A DNA stretch of 64,000 nt. Source: Quercus robur (taxonomy: Eukaryota > Streptophyta > Magnoliopsida > Fagales > Fagaceae). The position numbers and the translations under genes were made by a program. Position 1 is the stretch's first letter; every line of letters begins with the position of its first letter. This document shows positions 24,546-35,680 of this stretch, piece after piece. The stretch spans positions 13,300,282 to 13,364,281 of the forward strand of contig NC_065535.1 of the NCBI RefSeq assembly GCF_932294415.1, given 5' to 3'. The notes beneath the pieces were generated by a model. That model ran no database searches. It had not been told where the DNA came from and saw only the letters and a list, made by a program, of their open reading frames with translations.

Positions 24546-25945
24546 CTCATAAAAAAATAAATGAAATATATATGTGTGTGTAAGTAGAGAGAGAGAGAGA
24601 GAGAGATTCCTAAAAAAAAGAAACATCTCAATTTTCATTCAATGTCATTATTTTCCATCATAATCTATGGTAGCACAATCAGTTGCAGTCTTGCAGACTA
24701 CGCCCCATGAAATAGAGGCCACTAGTTCAAATCTCCTCTTCCCCATTAGGGCCAAATTTACTTATTAAAAATAAATAATTAAATAACAAACTTTATGTTT
24801 TATCCTTTAAATCCAACACTCCATACCAGCTTGAAATCTAAAACTTTTTTTTCAAAAGAAAACTTTTTTTATTCTTATCACTTTTTCACTAAGCTTCATC
24901 ATTTCTCCCAATAAGATTTCCCATTCCCTTAACAAATGAAATAAAAAAGTTACAAGGAGTTGATGACATGCATAATGATAAATAGGGGTGTGCATCAAAC
25001 CCACCAACCTGAATTAGTTTGATAAATTTGGAATATAACTTAAACATATTATATGAATTGTAGTCTTATTGAAAAAAAATGTTTAAATAATTGATGAAAT
25101 TCCAATTTTTCACAAGGCATAAAATATGTACAACCCACCAACCTAACCCAACCCAACCATGTGGGTTGGGTCGGGTTGAAAAAACCCTCCAACCCGACCC
25201 ATGCACACCCCTAAATTGAATGATAAATATCTATAATGGCAGCAAATGATTAAGAAAGAAGAACAAGAAAAGCAATCATGTCATAGAGCACTTACGACTG
25301 ATTGCTTGGTGCTTCACCAATGCAAACCGATTCATCAGCCAATTTCACATGGAGTGCATCCTTGTCAATGGTTGAGTAAACAGCCACACAAGGTATCCCC
25401 ATCTCATGAGCAGTTCTAATGACCCGAACGGCAATCTCTCCTCTATTCGCAATGAGAATTTTCTCAGCACGACATGTAGCATGGAGAGCTCCTCCACGCT
25501 TCTTAGCTTTGTAACTTCCAACTTGTGCACCCTCAGCTCTTTGCCTTGGAAAGTTCACTCTACTATTTCCCACCATAAAGCTACATTGGGAAGCAGCTCT
25601 GATTCCTCTACTCGTCCCCACAAATAAACCCTTCCATTGCATTCACAAAACCCAAAAGAAAATTGAATATAATAATCACAACGATAATAACAATTAAAGA
25701 TCCATTTGTGACCCAATTCAAGATTCACTTATTTAAGCAAAACCCAACACGTAGAACCAGGAATATCATTCAAACAAAATGAGTTATACCAATTGAAGAT
25801 CCAATTGCGACCCATTTAAAGATTCACTAATTTGATCAGAACCCAACACTTGGAACAAAAAACTGCTTTCGAATATAAAATGTATTATAGAGAGTCTTAC
25901 AGGAGTTGAGGTGACAGATTTGCAAAAAGGCAGTGTGGCATCCAT
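13937..25945 (-). CDS. CAC2: biotin carboxylase subunit of plastid acetyl-CoA carboxylase
   Basis: Sixteen coding exons on the minus strand, in transcript order: 25945-25901, 25630-25296, 24347-24206, 22390-22292, 22176-22120, 21470-21399, 19928-19839, 18947-18888, 18560-18375, 18240-18148, 17964-17883, 17079-16973, 16211-16136, 15673-15627, 15462-15400, 13993-13937. All junctions are GT-AG and in phase; the product is 536 aa, the usual plant length. Residues 1 to ~70 are Ser/Arg-rich and acid-poor, a chloroplast transit peptide. The biotin carboxylase core starts [18 protein letters not shown]; it has the ATP-grasp glycine loop GGGGRGM (230-236), the catalytic [10 protein letters not shown] motif (356-365) and FRPGPGRI. 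The enzyme carboxylates biotin on BCCP with ATP and bicarbonate, the first step of plastid fatty-acid synthesis, with BCCP and the alpha/beta carboxyltransferase subunits. Introns are long and repeat-filled; the coding sequence has no defect. Confidence 0.96.
14850..14874. repeat. (AT)n microsatellite in CAC2 intron 15
   Basis: About 12 AT units in the last intron. A second TA run lies at 15300-15324. Confidence 0.8.
15198..15222 (+). other. G-quadruplex-type motif in CAC2 intron 15
   Basis: Four or more runs of three to seven G separated by single A residues. On the plus strand this meets the usual G3+N1-7 quadruplex pattern. CAC2 is transcribed from the other strand, so its pre-mRNA would be C-rich here; any G-quadruplex would form in the template DNA. 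Confidence 0.5.
17401..17561 (-). mobile_element. tRNA-derived SINE in CAC2 intron 11
   Basis: Read on the minus strand it begins aaggttgggccttggtgtga, has an A-box-like tgatggcaagtgcc and a B-box-like ggtttgagtcc, and ends in gacctc followed by an A/T-rich tail (ttaattaattaaaaaa). This is the order of an RNA polymerase III-promoted plant SINE. It is non-coding and lies in the same orientation as the host gene. Confidence 0.65.
18028..18048 (+). repeat. poly(G) run in CAC2 intron 10
   Basis: A T-run followed by about 20 consecutive G. Such homopolymers are rare in plant DNA and error-prone in sequencing, so the exact length is doubtful. Confidence 0.8.
20948..20989 (+). repeat. poly(A) run in CAC2 intron 6
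   Basis: About 40 A residues; may be a retroposon tail, but no body with box A/B motifs was recognised next to it. Confidence 0.7.
23115..23650. repeat. possible solo LTR or old retroelement piece in CAC2 intron 3
   Basis: Composition and motifs (ttaattaggttaattattat, caatcaatgggattttcc, a 'cctaggtttattctctc' tail region) look like a plant LTR. I could not find terminal TG/CA with a target-site duplication, so the call is tentative. Confidence 0.25.
24511..24606. repeat. (GT)n and (GA)n microsatellites in CAC2 intron 2
   Basis: A GT run of about 14 units near 24514-24542 and a GA run near 24585-24606, separated by AT-rich sequence. Confidence 0.8.
24666..24790 (+). mobile_element. tRNA-derived SINE in CAC2 intron 2
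   Basis: Contains an A-box-like tagcacaatcagttgcagt, a B-box-like ctagttcaaatctcc and a 'cccattagggccaaattta' 3' region followed by an A-rich tail. The same order and motifs occur in the SINE at 61647-61766, so both belong to one family. It lies opposite to the host gene. Confidence 0.6.
24985..25218. mobile_element. short element with inverted ends and 11-bp direct repeats
   Basis: The ends ggggtgtgca and tgcacacccc are inverted repeats; the interior contains several cccaaccc / gggttgggtcgggttg motifs. An exact direct repeat aatgataaata flanks it at 24974-24984 and 25219-25229 and looks like a target-site duplication. Non-coding, in CAC2 intron 2. The superfamily is uncertain because an 11-bp duplication is longer than usual for hAT elements. 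Confidence 0.6.
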
Positions 25946-26305
25946 TGTTTCCAGAGCAAAAGGAGAAAATGCCTAAAACAAAACAAGCCCATTTTGAAAT
26001 AAACACAAAATTAACATCAATTTTAGCATCAATTTTATTCAAGCGTTAAGTGTGAAAATTACCTCTGGAATGGGAACAACAATGGACGTGTTCTGATCCA
26101 AAATCAAGGGAGATTTCGGAGAGAATGTGAGCTGGAGAGAGAGAGAGAGAGAGAGTTGGAGAAAGAAGTGTGAGAGTTGAGGAGGTTTTTGAAGGTGAGT
26201 GTACGATAAAAACGAGGGAAATGGGCCAAATGGCAGGTTGCAAGCTCCGCCAAAGTGGTTGGGAAAGGATTGAGAAATCTTTTTAATCTCAGCCGTTGAT
26301 ATCAT
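25946..26305 (-). promoter_or_regulatory. CAC2 5' UTR with a leader intron
   Basis: Upstream of the ATG at 25945 the minus strand shows an acceptor (ttttag at 25973) and a donor (gtaatt at 26062), defining a 90-bp leader intron, 25973-26062. The leader exon upstream includes a (CT)n tract on the transcript strand (GA run 26133-26153 on plus). Leader introns often support strong expression in plants. The transcription start is not directly visible. Confidence 0.6.
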
Positions 26306-26336
26306 CTAGTGGCCGATGCAATGACATGCTTGCACT

Positions 26337-26351
26337 AATTATATATATACA
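26337..26351 (-). promoter_or_regulatory. candidate TATA box of CAC2
   Basis: On the minus strand, gtatatatataatt lies about 35 bp upstream of the presumed leader exon. Just beyond it begins the decanucleotide minisatellite, so the unique proximal promoter is only about 100 bp long. Confidence 0.4.
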
Positions 26352-26399
26352 CAGAAACAAGAGGTACTCTTAATTCAAACTTGTCTTTTCCCATTATGT

Positions 26400-26960
26400 A
26401 AGTGCACACTGAATGGACCGATATGGACCAAAAGTAACTGAATAAGGTCAAAGGGAACTGAATAGGACCAAAATGAACCGAAGTGAACTGAATAGGACCA
26501 AAGTAAATTGAAGTAGATTGAATAGGATCGAATAAGACCACAGTGAGATGGACCGAATGTAACCAAAGTGGACCAAATAAGACCAAACTGGACCAAGTAC
26601 GCCCAAATAGGACTGAAGTGGATGGAATGAATCGAATATGACCGAATAGAACCAAAGTGGAACAAATAGGACCGAGTGGACTGAATATAACCAAAGTGGA
26701 CAGAAGAAGACCGATAGGACTAAAGTGAGACAAATGGACCAAGGTAAACCGAATAAGACCGAATGGACTGAATAGGACCAAAGTGGACCGATTATGACCA
26801 AATTAGACCAAATTGAACCAATGTGGAGCAAATAGAACCGAATATGACCGAATAGAACCGAAGTGGAACTAAAATGACCAAAGTGGACGGAAAAGACCGA
26901 TAGGACTAAAGTGACCCAAATGGACCAAGGTGGATCAAATAAGACCGAAGTGAATCGAAT
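26400..26960. repeat. degenerate ~10-bp minisatellite upstream of CAC2
   Basis: Some 560 bp of 'gaccgaatag' and 'gaccaaagtg' type decamers with point variation. Because the unit has no stop codon in any minus-strand frame and its length is not a multiple of three, three overlapping minus-strand frames (26335-26831) stay open and give Phe/Gly/Pro/Ile/Ser-rich repeats; these are artefacts, not genes. It lies about 100 bp upstream of the presumed CAC2 transcription start. Confidence 0.8.
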
Positions 26961-28070
26961 TGGGCAAAATGCAAGGCTGATGTGGCTCGATAGAGGCTTA
27001 GCAACAATAAATGTTACACTTAAACTTCTAGATATAGTAGTTATTGCCCTGTGCCTTGTATAATTTTTTTTAAAAAAAAGTTATAAGTATTAGTCTTTAG
27101 ACACCTAAAGTATTTGTTTATATGTATTTCCTAAGAAATATAAAAAGTATTATCGAAGGGTTTGGATTTTATTGCTGCTTTTTTTTTCATTACTAATATG
27201 TCATGTGCATGACACTAGTGCAATATGCTAGATTTTTATTAATAAGTAAATTATATCATATAATAAACTATAAAAAGTTAATCTATAGTCTTCAATATTT
27301 TAAAACCAAATGGGTTGAAAAAGAACCACTCACAACTTTGTCAATAGTCTTCTGTATTAAATTTTAGCTCTATAATAAATTTTTTGGAATTTTTTTTTTA
27401 TCAACATTATTTCACAACTTTCATATGAAAAAATATTTTGTCAACACTTCTAAAATGCTCGAATCTGCAAAAGGTACCTTCCAAAATTAGAGAGGAAAAA
27501 AAGGAGAGCCAGTAATAATCAATAATTGTATCAATCAATAAACAACTTTAGTAAATTTTATTGAAAATATTCACCTATAAATTGGAAAGAAGTACCATTA
27601 GGAGATTTTCTTAGAATATCATGACTAAATGAAGCTTTGGTATTGCTGTTGCAAATATATATACGGGTTCAAAATTATACACACAAGTTAGGCAGAAACT
27701 ATTTTGGTACGTGAAAGACTAATAAATAGTAAACTCAACTGGGGTTAAATTTTCTTATGTTGTTTAAAATTTAACTTGAGTTTTTGACACATTTTCAAGA
27801 TATTAATTTTCGCACTTTGAATTCTTTAATTTTTGTATTGGCGGAAAATTGATGTAACGAGATGTAGGTATAAGGCTTGAAGAGTCTTTGAGTGCAGAAC
27901 AGCTGAAGGTGTCCAATCTGCTATCGCCTTGGATAAATGATAGAGATTTAGATTAAGTATAAAGTTTATTGATAAAATAAATAATCTAAAGTTTATTGAT
28001 AGGCTTATCAAATAAAAAGCTTCAAAAATAAAATAAAAAGCTTTATATCATAAATAATCTTATAATTGAG
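26960..28070. other. gene-free AT-rich spacer
   Basis: No coding sequence recognised; short poly(T) and poly(A) runs only. A 61-codon minus frame at 27826-28011 is not convincing. Confidence 0.5.
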
Positions 28071-28074
28071 CATA

Positions 28075-28541
28075 GCACTAGCATCAAGTGTGTGAAATGT
28101 CAAAAATTTGGCATTTGGAATTTAGCATACCAAAGACCAAAAAACCTCACATTTCAAATGTTCTAAATACTAAAAAATTTGACATTGATAAATAGTGTAA
28201 TGCCATGTTTGGAACTATACTAGCAGAAAATGTTATATGTGCTAAACATATTTTGGTGTTTTTTATTTCATTTTCTCTTTCCCACGATACATTCCTAGGT
28301 CCTCTCTATCTTTTTCTCTCTCCGCCTCTCTCTTTGTCAGATGGGGCCACATGACAAAATATATTTGTTTTGTTAATTTTTTAATTTAGATGAGGTTTAT
28401 TTTAAATTATTTTAATTTGTTGTAATCTTAAAATAGAAGATGTGATATAGAATAAATTATAAAATGATGTGTTAAAATAGATAAAATAATTTTTTAATAC
28501 GTCAAATGCTAAATTTTTTAAAAGAGCTGATGCTAGTGCTC
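28075..28541. mobile_element. MITE-like element, ~467 bp
   Basis: Left end gcactagcatcaagtg and right end agctgatgctagtgct are inverted repeats; the similarity continues inward (aatttggcatttgg versus caaatgctaaattt). The interior is AT-rich and non-coding. No clear target-site duplication. Confidence 0.55.
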
Positions 28542-29119
28542 AGTTTATTTTTAGCTGAGTTGAGAAGCACTGTATTAAATTAGTAAAGAATGAATAAGAA
28601 ATCAACTAGAATTACAATCCAAAGTTCCTCTCTTTCTCGTATTCTTTGAGGCTAGTCTCGTCAAACCATTTATACAACCGGTTTATATCACCAATCTAAT
28701 TGATAAGTACATGAGATAATAGCATCAGCACCCACATGAGTTTTTAGAACATGTCAGTAAATTTTGTGCATATAGCGAGTAATTCACTCACAAATTGCAT
28801 CATCTCGACGTGTAAAATTTTTTAATTTCAGCAAATATGAAGTCATACAATCAAGTCCCCTGCCCCATTGAAAATAAACACAATGGCCTTGTCCAAATTG
28901 AATTTCTTAATAAGCTCATTTCAGCCAAGAACACGTACGGAGCGACTTCATTGATAATTACTCTCTGTGACAAAAATGCAAGACATGCAATGAACATCAA
29001 AACACTATGCAATGCAAGGGTAGGAATGTCTAGGCAAATGCAAGTGTGTGAGATGGCCTAAGCCAAGCACAAATTATGCAATGCAATTGAGGGAGACACA
29101 CTTTCGGCTAACATGCACA

Positions 29120-29518
29120 AATTGTGTTCACCACCGCGAGCTGAAGCTGCAGCTGTGCTCTGCGCAATCCAGCTAGCTCTGACTGAAAATTGGGAGCAAA
29201 CATCATTGAGGGAGATGCAAAGTCCTGTTTTGACCCCCTAACCATAGCTGAAATTCAATCTGACTGGTCCATTGCTACTACTGGTAATAATATACTTGAA
29301 CTTCGTAACTTCTTTTTGAATTGTAATTTTTATTGGGTTAGAAGATGTTTCAATACTGCTACACATGAGGCTGCAAAGTATGCAGTCAAGCTTAGGTCTT
29401 TCTGTCTCAATAAGTGTAGTCTCCCTGTAGAAATTGCTGATGCTTGTATGGCTGATTGCTAGCTCTTTGGCTAGTTGAATAATATTGCTATTTAGCAAAA
29501 AAAAAAAAAAAAAAACTT
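29120..29518 (+). mobile_element. LINE 3' end with RNase H-like (RVT_3) domain remnant
   Basis: Translation gives AEAAAVLCAIQLALTENWE and then, after a frameshift near 29195, NIIEGDAKSCFDPLT..IQSDWSI..FFLNCNFYWVRRCFNTATHEAAKYA. This follows the plant RVT_3 pattern: an E-rich helix, then EGDxK, then R-x-x-N-x-x-x-H-x-x-A. The frame closes at 29461 and is followed by a short 3' UTR and about 18 A residues (29499-29516), as expected of a 5'-truncated LINE insertion. The upstream limit is unclear. The small open frame at 28837-29061 could belong to it but is not recognised. Confidence 0.6.
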
Positions 29519-29519
29519 G

Positions 29520-30690
29520 ACATAGTCCACAACGAAATCATGCCACGCTGGCGGTGATTACATGACAAAATTGTCACTTGGACATTTTGATTTTGTGTAA
29601 CACTTGATGTGCATAGTCAACACAACCAAGGACTAAGCAATAGGTTAACCATGAAAATGGCCAAAAAATTCACATACAAATGCCTTCATGGCAACAAAGG
29701 GGAACAAAGCCCATGATTTAATTCATTGGGCACAATAAATTTCGAAATTTAAGCAAAAATCCCGCCATATGTCGAAAACCCCAATGTTGCATACCTTAAT
29801 ATGAAACTACATATATGTTGGAGAAGATTAAATGGGATTGAAGAAAATTACCTCATACACACTTGAAAAACTTGAATTTCGAAAATTTGAGAGAGAAGTT
29901 TCAATTTACCAAGAGTGTTTTGAAAGTGAGAGGCAAACCTCAAAAGTCATGAAAAAGACAAAAACTTAAATCTATGAACCCACATAATGAATATGACCTA
30001 AGAAAAAGTTTTAATCATATTTGCTTTATATCCCAAAATGACTAATCTAAGCACAATTGAGACTATTACTAGTAGTTGTTTATAAAATGCTATATATGCC
30101 GGATGTGAAATTGAGAACAAACTCGCATAACATAAATTCAACTAATATCCAATCAATACGGGACATCACAAATTCTAACAAATGTTCCACTTAGTTTAGA
30201 AAACAGATCTCCTGAAATTTCATAGAATTAATATCATAATGTTTACTTTGAAAGATGCCACACGGCCCACCATATTCTATATCTCTATCTTCTGGGTATC
30301 AATGATTAAAGTTAGTCATACCAACTTGGAAATAAATATTAGACGAGATAATTAAGCATATTTTTTTTTGAAAATATAATTAAGCATATTGTAGAAGAGA
30401 ATATGCCGATTGGAAATAGGAATATCTTTTGCTTCTTTCGTTAAGAAATCTATGTTAGCCACATTTGTGCTATGTTCTCAAAGATTATGACCATACAATT
30501 GTGTGAGATTAGCGGGAACCATCCAATTGAATAAAAAGTCTGCTTTGATTTTAATCCATTGACAAACCCTTTTTAGTTGAAAATTTTCTTATCAAGAAGA
30601 AATAAGGAATAAACTAAATAAATGTGAGCGGACTTATAATCTTTTTCGGCCTTTGAATGTGTGTCCATTGTAGGCGTATCAACCACGTCA
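29520..30690. other. gene-free spacer
   Basis: AT-rich DNA with no recognisable coding sequence or complete element. Confidence 0.5.
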
Positions 30691-30693
30691 TCC

Positions 30694-30819
30694 ATATCAA
30701 ATTTCAATAAACGAGAGACATGTGTGCAAAAAAATAACTACTCACTAACACATGTCTTTCAATTGTCAGTGAGTTAATTATTTTTTGTTGACGTGTCTCA
30801 CACTTATTAGATTTTGATA
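30694..30819. mobile_element. foldback MITE, ~126 bp
   Basis: The arms 'atatcaaatttcaataaacg..gagacatgtgtgcaaaaa' and the reverse complement of 'ttttttgttgacgtgtctca..cttattagattttgat' pair over most of their length around a central cactaacacatg..gtcagtgag. Non-coding. Confidence 0.55.
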
Positions 30820-31019
30820 CCGCTGATATGGTATCATTTGATACCAAATACCTTCACATATATGTATCAGTAGATTCCAAGTCTCCATGCATGTAGTTTC
30901 TTAAGAGAATCTAAAGGTTTGTTGGTATTGTATGTGAAAGAGAGAAAAAAAAAATTGTTGAGAAATGTGAAAGAGGAAATTGAAAATGGAAGTATAATTA
31001 ATATGGTCCGACTTAATCA

Positions 31020-31110
31020 AGAGCTTTATAGCTTAATTGGTATCTCATAGTATTTCCAATAAAGATGTTCTTAGTTCAAATCCCTCTGGCCTGACAATAG
31101 ACAATAGCTA
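31020..31110 (+). mobile_element. tRNA-derived SINE-like fragment
   Basis: A-box-like tagcttaattggta and B-box-like agttcaaatccctc are about 40 bp apart, as in tRNA-related SINEs. It lacks a tRNA cloverleaf, so it is not a tRNA gene. Confidence 0.45.
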
Positions 31111-32040
31111 AAGGATGGCTACACCAGTGGTTTGAACGATAACATCGGTAAATGAAAGTGTTGTGGATGGCTAGATAATGGCCAAGATGATGACATCCGA
31201 TATGGACAAGGTAAATGAATGAATGATTGTGTGGAGGCTTGTTCAGGCTCCATGATAGGACCAGCAGTGCCAAATGAAGGGTAATTTTTTGACTGTTCTT
31301 ATGATATATTGTAGATTTGCTTCTAAGTGAGTGAATTTGGTGGTTGGTAATGGAAATCAACATTTGGAAGTCGTACATCTACACTGGAAAAGAAAATTGT
31401 TGAAAAATCAAGGAACATCAATAAGCTTTATATTACAATGAGGTCAAAGAACACTCATACAGTGTCAAAATTGTTGAAACATAGTTTCAATACTATGTTT
31501 GTAATGTTGTTAGGGTTGTCAGTGAGAGAAATAGAGAAGAGAAGTGTAATTAACATGACCCGACTTGATGGCCTAAATTCACCGTAGAAGGTCTTAACAA
31601 ATACATCTTCACTATAATAAACTTGTTTATTATATTGATTAATGACATTAAAGGATAAATATAGTAGACCAAACCTAAGGTTAACCTCAGACCATTAACC
31701 ATAGCATTACTTTACTTGCATTACAAGTAAGGCTACTATATATAAATATGAATTTTGCTACAATTAGGTCCTAGAATAATGAACCTAGATTAGGATAATG
31801 AACTCTGACCTCGACTAATAAGATTGATCTTTGATATCTTAATTGAAAAAAAAAATTTGAAAGATGATGTTGTGTAAATCATATAGTTCACTTTCCAACA
31901 ACAAATTTTGAGCTCAATTACGAGTTTTCAACAAATTATTCGGGATAGATCGATCACCTGTATTTTCTGAATTTGCATCTTTAAAGATTCATTCATAGTA
32001 AAGAAATTAAAGTGAATAAAATCCTATTCTTCCCATCAAT
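31110..32040. other. gene-free spacer left of the Copia element
   Basis: AT-rich, no recognisable gene; the 100-codon minus frame at 31076-31378 has no familiar features. Confidence 0.45.
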
Positions 32041-32048
32041 TTATCGCA

Positions 32049-32202
32049 TGTTAGAAATACTGAATGATTGTATTGTATTTCTCAAGTAATAGAATATACA
32101 TAAGTGCCTTTATATAGGAGGCAGAGTGTGTAGTACAAGTAAGTGTGCTATACAAGTAAACAAGGTGGGCCTAAAGCCCACATATCCTAATACACGCTAA
32201 CA
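32049..32202 (-). repeat. Copia LTR, 3' end of the element
   Basis: 154 bp, TG..CA ends, adjacent to the purine tract and to the target-site duplication tcgca on its outer side. Confidence 0.92.
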
Positions 32203-32215
32203 ACCCCCCTCAAAC

Positions 32216-33916
32216 TCAAGGTGGATGTGAGACCAACTTGAGGTTGTCAACCAAAGTGCGAAGACGTCCCTTAGGATGTGACTTGGTGAAGATATCTGCA
32301 AGTTGATCTTTAGAAGAAACTGAGATCAGCTTGAGAGCACCATGGACAAGATGATAACGGATAAAATGACAATCGATCTCGATGTGTTTAGTCCGTTCAT
32401 GGAAGACATCATTGTGAGCAATATGAATGGCACTCTGGTTGTCACAATAAAGAGGAGTAGCAGATGATGTGGATACACCTAAGTCTTTGAGAAGCCACCG
32501 TAGCCAAAGGAGCTCAGATGTGGTATCAGCAAGGGCACGATATTCTGCTTCAGTACTGGAGTGGGCCACATGAGTTTGTTTCTTGCTTCGCCAAGAAATC
32601 AGAGAAGAACTAAGAAGAAAGCAATAACCAGTGGTGGACCTGCGATCAGTGGGATCTCCTGCCCAATCAGCATCAGAAAATGCACGGAGTACAAGAGGAG
32701 ACTGAGCAGAGTAGAAAAGACCATGGAAGAGAGTGCCCTTTAGGTATCGAAGAATGCGCAGAACAGCAGCATAGTGAGTCGATCGTGGAGCAGACAGATA
32801 CTGACTCACCTGGTGAACAACATAGGAAATGTCTGGACGAGTGACAGTGAGATAAACTAGGCTGCCAACTAAGCGTCTGTAAAGAGAGGGATTAGACAAC
32901 GGTTTCCCCCCTGACGGAGTCAGATGCGCATTAAGCTCAACTGGAGTGTCAACAGTCTTGCTATCAGTGAGTCCAACTCGAGATAAGAGTTCAGAGGCAT
33001 ACTTGGCTTGAGTAATATAAAGTCCATCTGTAGAATGAGTAATTTCAAGACCCAAGAAGTAGCTGAGATGTCTAAGATCTTTCATCTCAAATTGCTGACT
33101 GAGAAAATCCTTGAGTTCTTGAATGCCACTGAGGTTATCACCAGTTATGATCATATCATCCACATACAGGAGAAGTAAAATAGTGCCTTTGTCAATGCGA
33201 CGAAGAAATAAGGCAGAATCATAATGACTGGCCATGTAACCTAAGCGAGAGATGGTAGAGCTGAATTTGGCAAACCAAGCTCGTGGAGCTTGTTTAAGGC
33301 CATAAAGAGCACGCCGAAGGTAACAAACCTTATTTGATTCAACAGAGAGACCAGGAGGAGGTTGCATATAAACTTCTTCACTTAAATCCCCATTAAGGAA
33401 TGCATTTTTGACATCCATCTGAAAAAGGTCCCATTTTCTGGCAGCAGCAACAGCTAAGAGAGCTCGAACAGATGAGATACGAGCAACCGGAGCAAAGGTC
33501 TCTTCATAATCAATCCCATACTCCTGTGTAAAACCTTTTGCAACAAGACGAGCTTTGTAGCGCTCAATGGACCCATCAGAGCGAGTCTTAATCTTGTAGA
33601 TCCACTTACAACCAACCACAAATTTCCTAGGGGGGAGAGTCACCAAATCCCAAGTATGGTTTTTAGATAATGCATCAAGTTCCTCTTTCATTGCAATCTG
33701 CCATAAAGGGTCAGTGGAAGCCTCACGATAGGTGTAAGGCTCATGCAGTGTAGCAAGGGCAGTGTAACAATGATAATCAAGTAAATGTGTAGGAATGGAT
33801 CTTACCCGAGTTGAGTGACGAGGTGGAATGTCTTGTGCAAGATCTTCAGGCGGAGCAGGAGCAGGAGACCCAAGCTCAGGGTTGGGTAGCTCGTCTTCAA
33901 CCTGTGCATTTTCCAC
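32216..33916 (-). other. Copia pol block: reverse transcriptase and RNase H (fossil)
   Basis: A long open block of about 566 codons. It shows the Copia reverse transcriptase signature (GCKWIYKIK, RLVAKGFTQ, QMDVKNAFLNG, the YVDD catalytic box) and RNase H (SDADWAGD, SSTEAEYRAL, HIEIDCHFIR). Part of the retroelement, not a host gene. Confidence 0.9.
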
Positions 33917-34099
33917 CTGTTCATTAAAGGGTGAACTAGGAAAGGGATCAAAGGTATCTGGTGGTTGGATAGAGAAGTCTATAAGAGGATCAGGAGCAAC
34001 TACAGAAGGAATATGTGCCTCATCTGGAAAAAGATCTAAAACAGAGGAGGAAGATAGGGAGGCACAGAAGTGAGAGAGCTCGACAAAGGAGTGATGTTC

Positions 34100-35680
34100 T
34101 CAAAAGACAACATTGCGGGAGATACGAAGACGATGAGAGACAGGATCATAACACCGATACCCCTTTTGAGTTTCGCCATAGCCAAGAAAACAACAAAGCC
34201 TTGACCTAGGCTCAAGTTTGTTATGCTCATGTGGCTGAAGAAGAACGAAACAAGCAGAACCGAAGGAGCGAAGGTGGTGATAGTTTGGAGGTGACCCAAA
34301 AAGGCGCTCATATGGAGTTTGATTTTGAATAACAGGACTTGGAATGCGATTAATAGCATGAACAGCATGAAGGGCAGCTTCACCCCAAAAAGGAGCAGGA
34401 ACTTTGACAGAGAGAAGAAGAACACGAACAGTGTCAAGAATATGACGAAGTTTTCGTTCGGCTCTACCATTTTGCTGAGAGGTACCTGGACAAGTTAGTT
34501 GATGAACAGTGCCATAGGAATGCAAAACAGCTTGGAAAGCATATTGAGTGTACTCAAGAGCATTATCAGATCGAAAAATTTTGATACGTTTGGAAAATTG
34601 AGTTTCAACCATTTTTGCAAAATTAGAATATACTTGCAATAATTCAGAACGATGTTTCATATTAAAAATCCAACTATAGCGAGAGTAATCATCAACAAAG
34701 ACAACAAAATATCGAAACCCACCAATACTAGAGACAGAGGAAGGCCCCCAAACATCAGAATGAATAAGGTCAAAGATATCAGTGGATATTGATTCACTAG
34801 TATTGAAAGGCAAAGCTGGTTGTTTTCCTAATTGACATGAAACACAATCAAAATTTTCTGTAGACACTGAACCTAACAAACCTCTAGAAGCTAATTGTTG
34901 TACACGAGAGGAAGATGCGTGACCAAGTCGAGTATGCCAAAGTGCAAGGGAAGGAGTAGAAGAAACTGCAGCAGCTACAACAACAGAAACAGGAGCAACA
35001 AGTGGAAGACGAAGGTTGTCCACGGGAAACATACGCCTAACTCTGGGACCGGTCCCAAGCTCCTGTCCCGTCCTTGGATCCTGCACAATACACCCAAAAT
35101 AATCAAAGATAATGCGATAACCTAACTCAGCTAATTTTTCCACAGAAAATAAATTGTAAGAAAGGTCAGGAACATTAAAGACACCAGGAACCGAGAGACT
35201 GGAGGTCGAAACGGAACCTATATTATGACCAGACATAGTGGAACCATTTGCTGTGTGAATATTAAGAGGGTGTGGTGCAGGTTTAAGTTCAGAAAACAAA
35301 GACGAGTGAGGAGTCATGTGATTGCAACAAGCAGAATCCATAAGCCAAGAGGAAGGAGACATACCAGATAAAGCTGAGAGAGAAGAAGAATAATATGCAT
35401 TACCAACCATACAAATGACATTGGCGATGATATTTTTAAGGTCATCTGTGGACATGGTGAAAGTGCGTCCTGAAGACTTAGACTGTGCAGAGACGGGAGC
35501 CATTGGTTGGACACTCTCAGTGTTAGCAACAGTAGCAGCGGAAATTGATACAGCTGATTTGTTGCAATGATAGCAAGTCTCAATATTGTGGCTAAAACGT
35601 TTGCAAAAACTGCAAAAACGTTTGCTGGATTGTTGGCGACGATTATTGCAACAAGAAGAAGACCTGTCCTTATTTCTCAT
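34100..35680 (-). other. Copia zinc-knuckle, protease and integrase block (fossil)
   Basis: About 526 codons. Near the start is a cysteine-histidine cluster resembling a zinc knuckle, then a protease region (WLMDSACCNHMT), a GAG-pre-integrase segment (LWHTRLGHAS) and the integrase core (DVWGPSSV, VDDYSRYSWIF, QQNGRAERK). It overlaps the expected order of a Copia polyprotein. Part of the retroelement. Confidence 0.9.

Noticed and set aside
24666-24790. Possible tRNA gene from A- and B-box-like motifs (also at 31020, 47120, 58695, 61647)
   Set aside because: No cloverleaf or acceptor stem can be formed; the flanking duplication and A-rich tail identify SINEs.
26335-26831. Three overlapping minus-strand open frames of 96-148 codons
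   Set aside because: They are by-products of a decamer minisatellite lacking stop codons; the translations are low-complexity Phe/Gly/Pro/Ile/Ser repeats without any domain.
28837-29061. A 74-codon plus-strand open frame before the LINE tail
   Set aside because: No family recognised; may be part of the LINE remnant, but I see no motif to support it as a gene.
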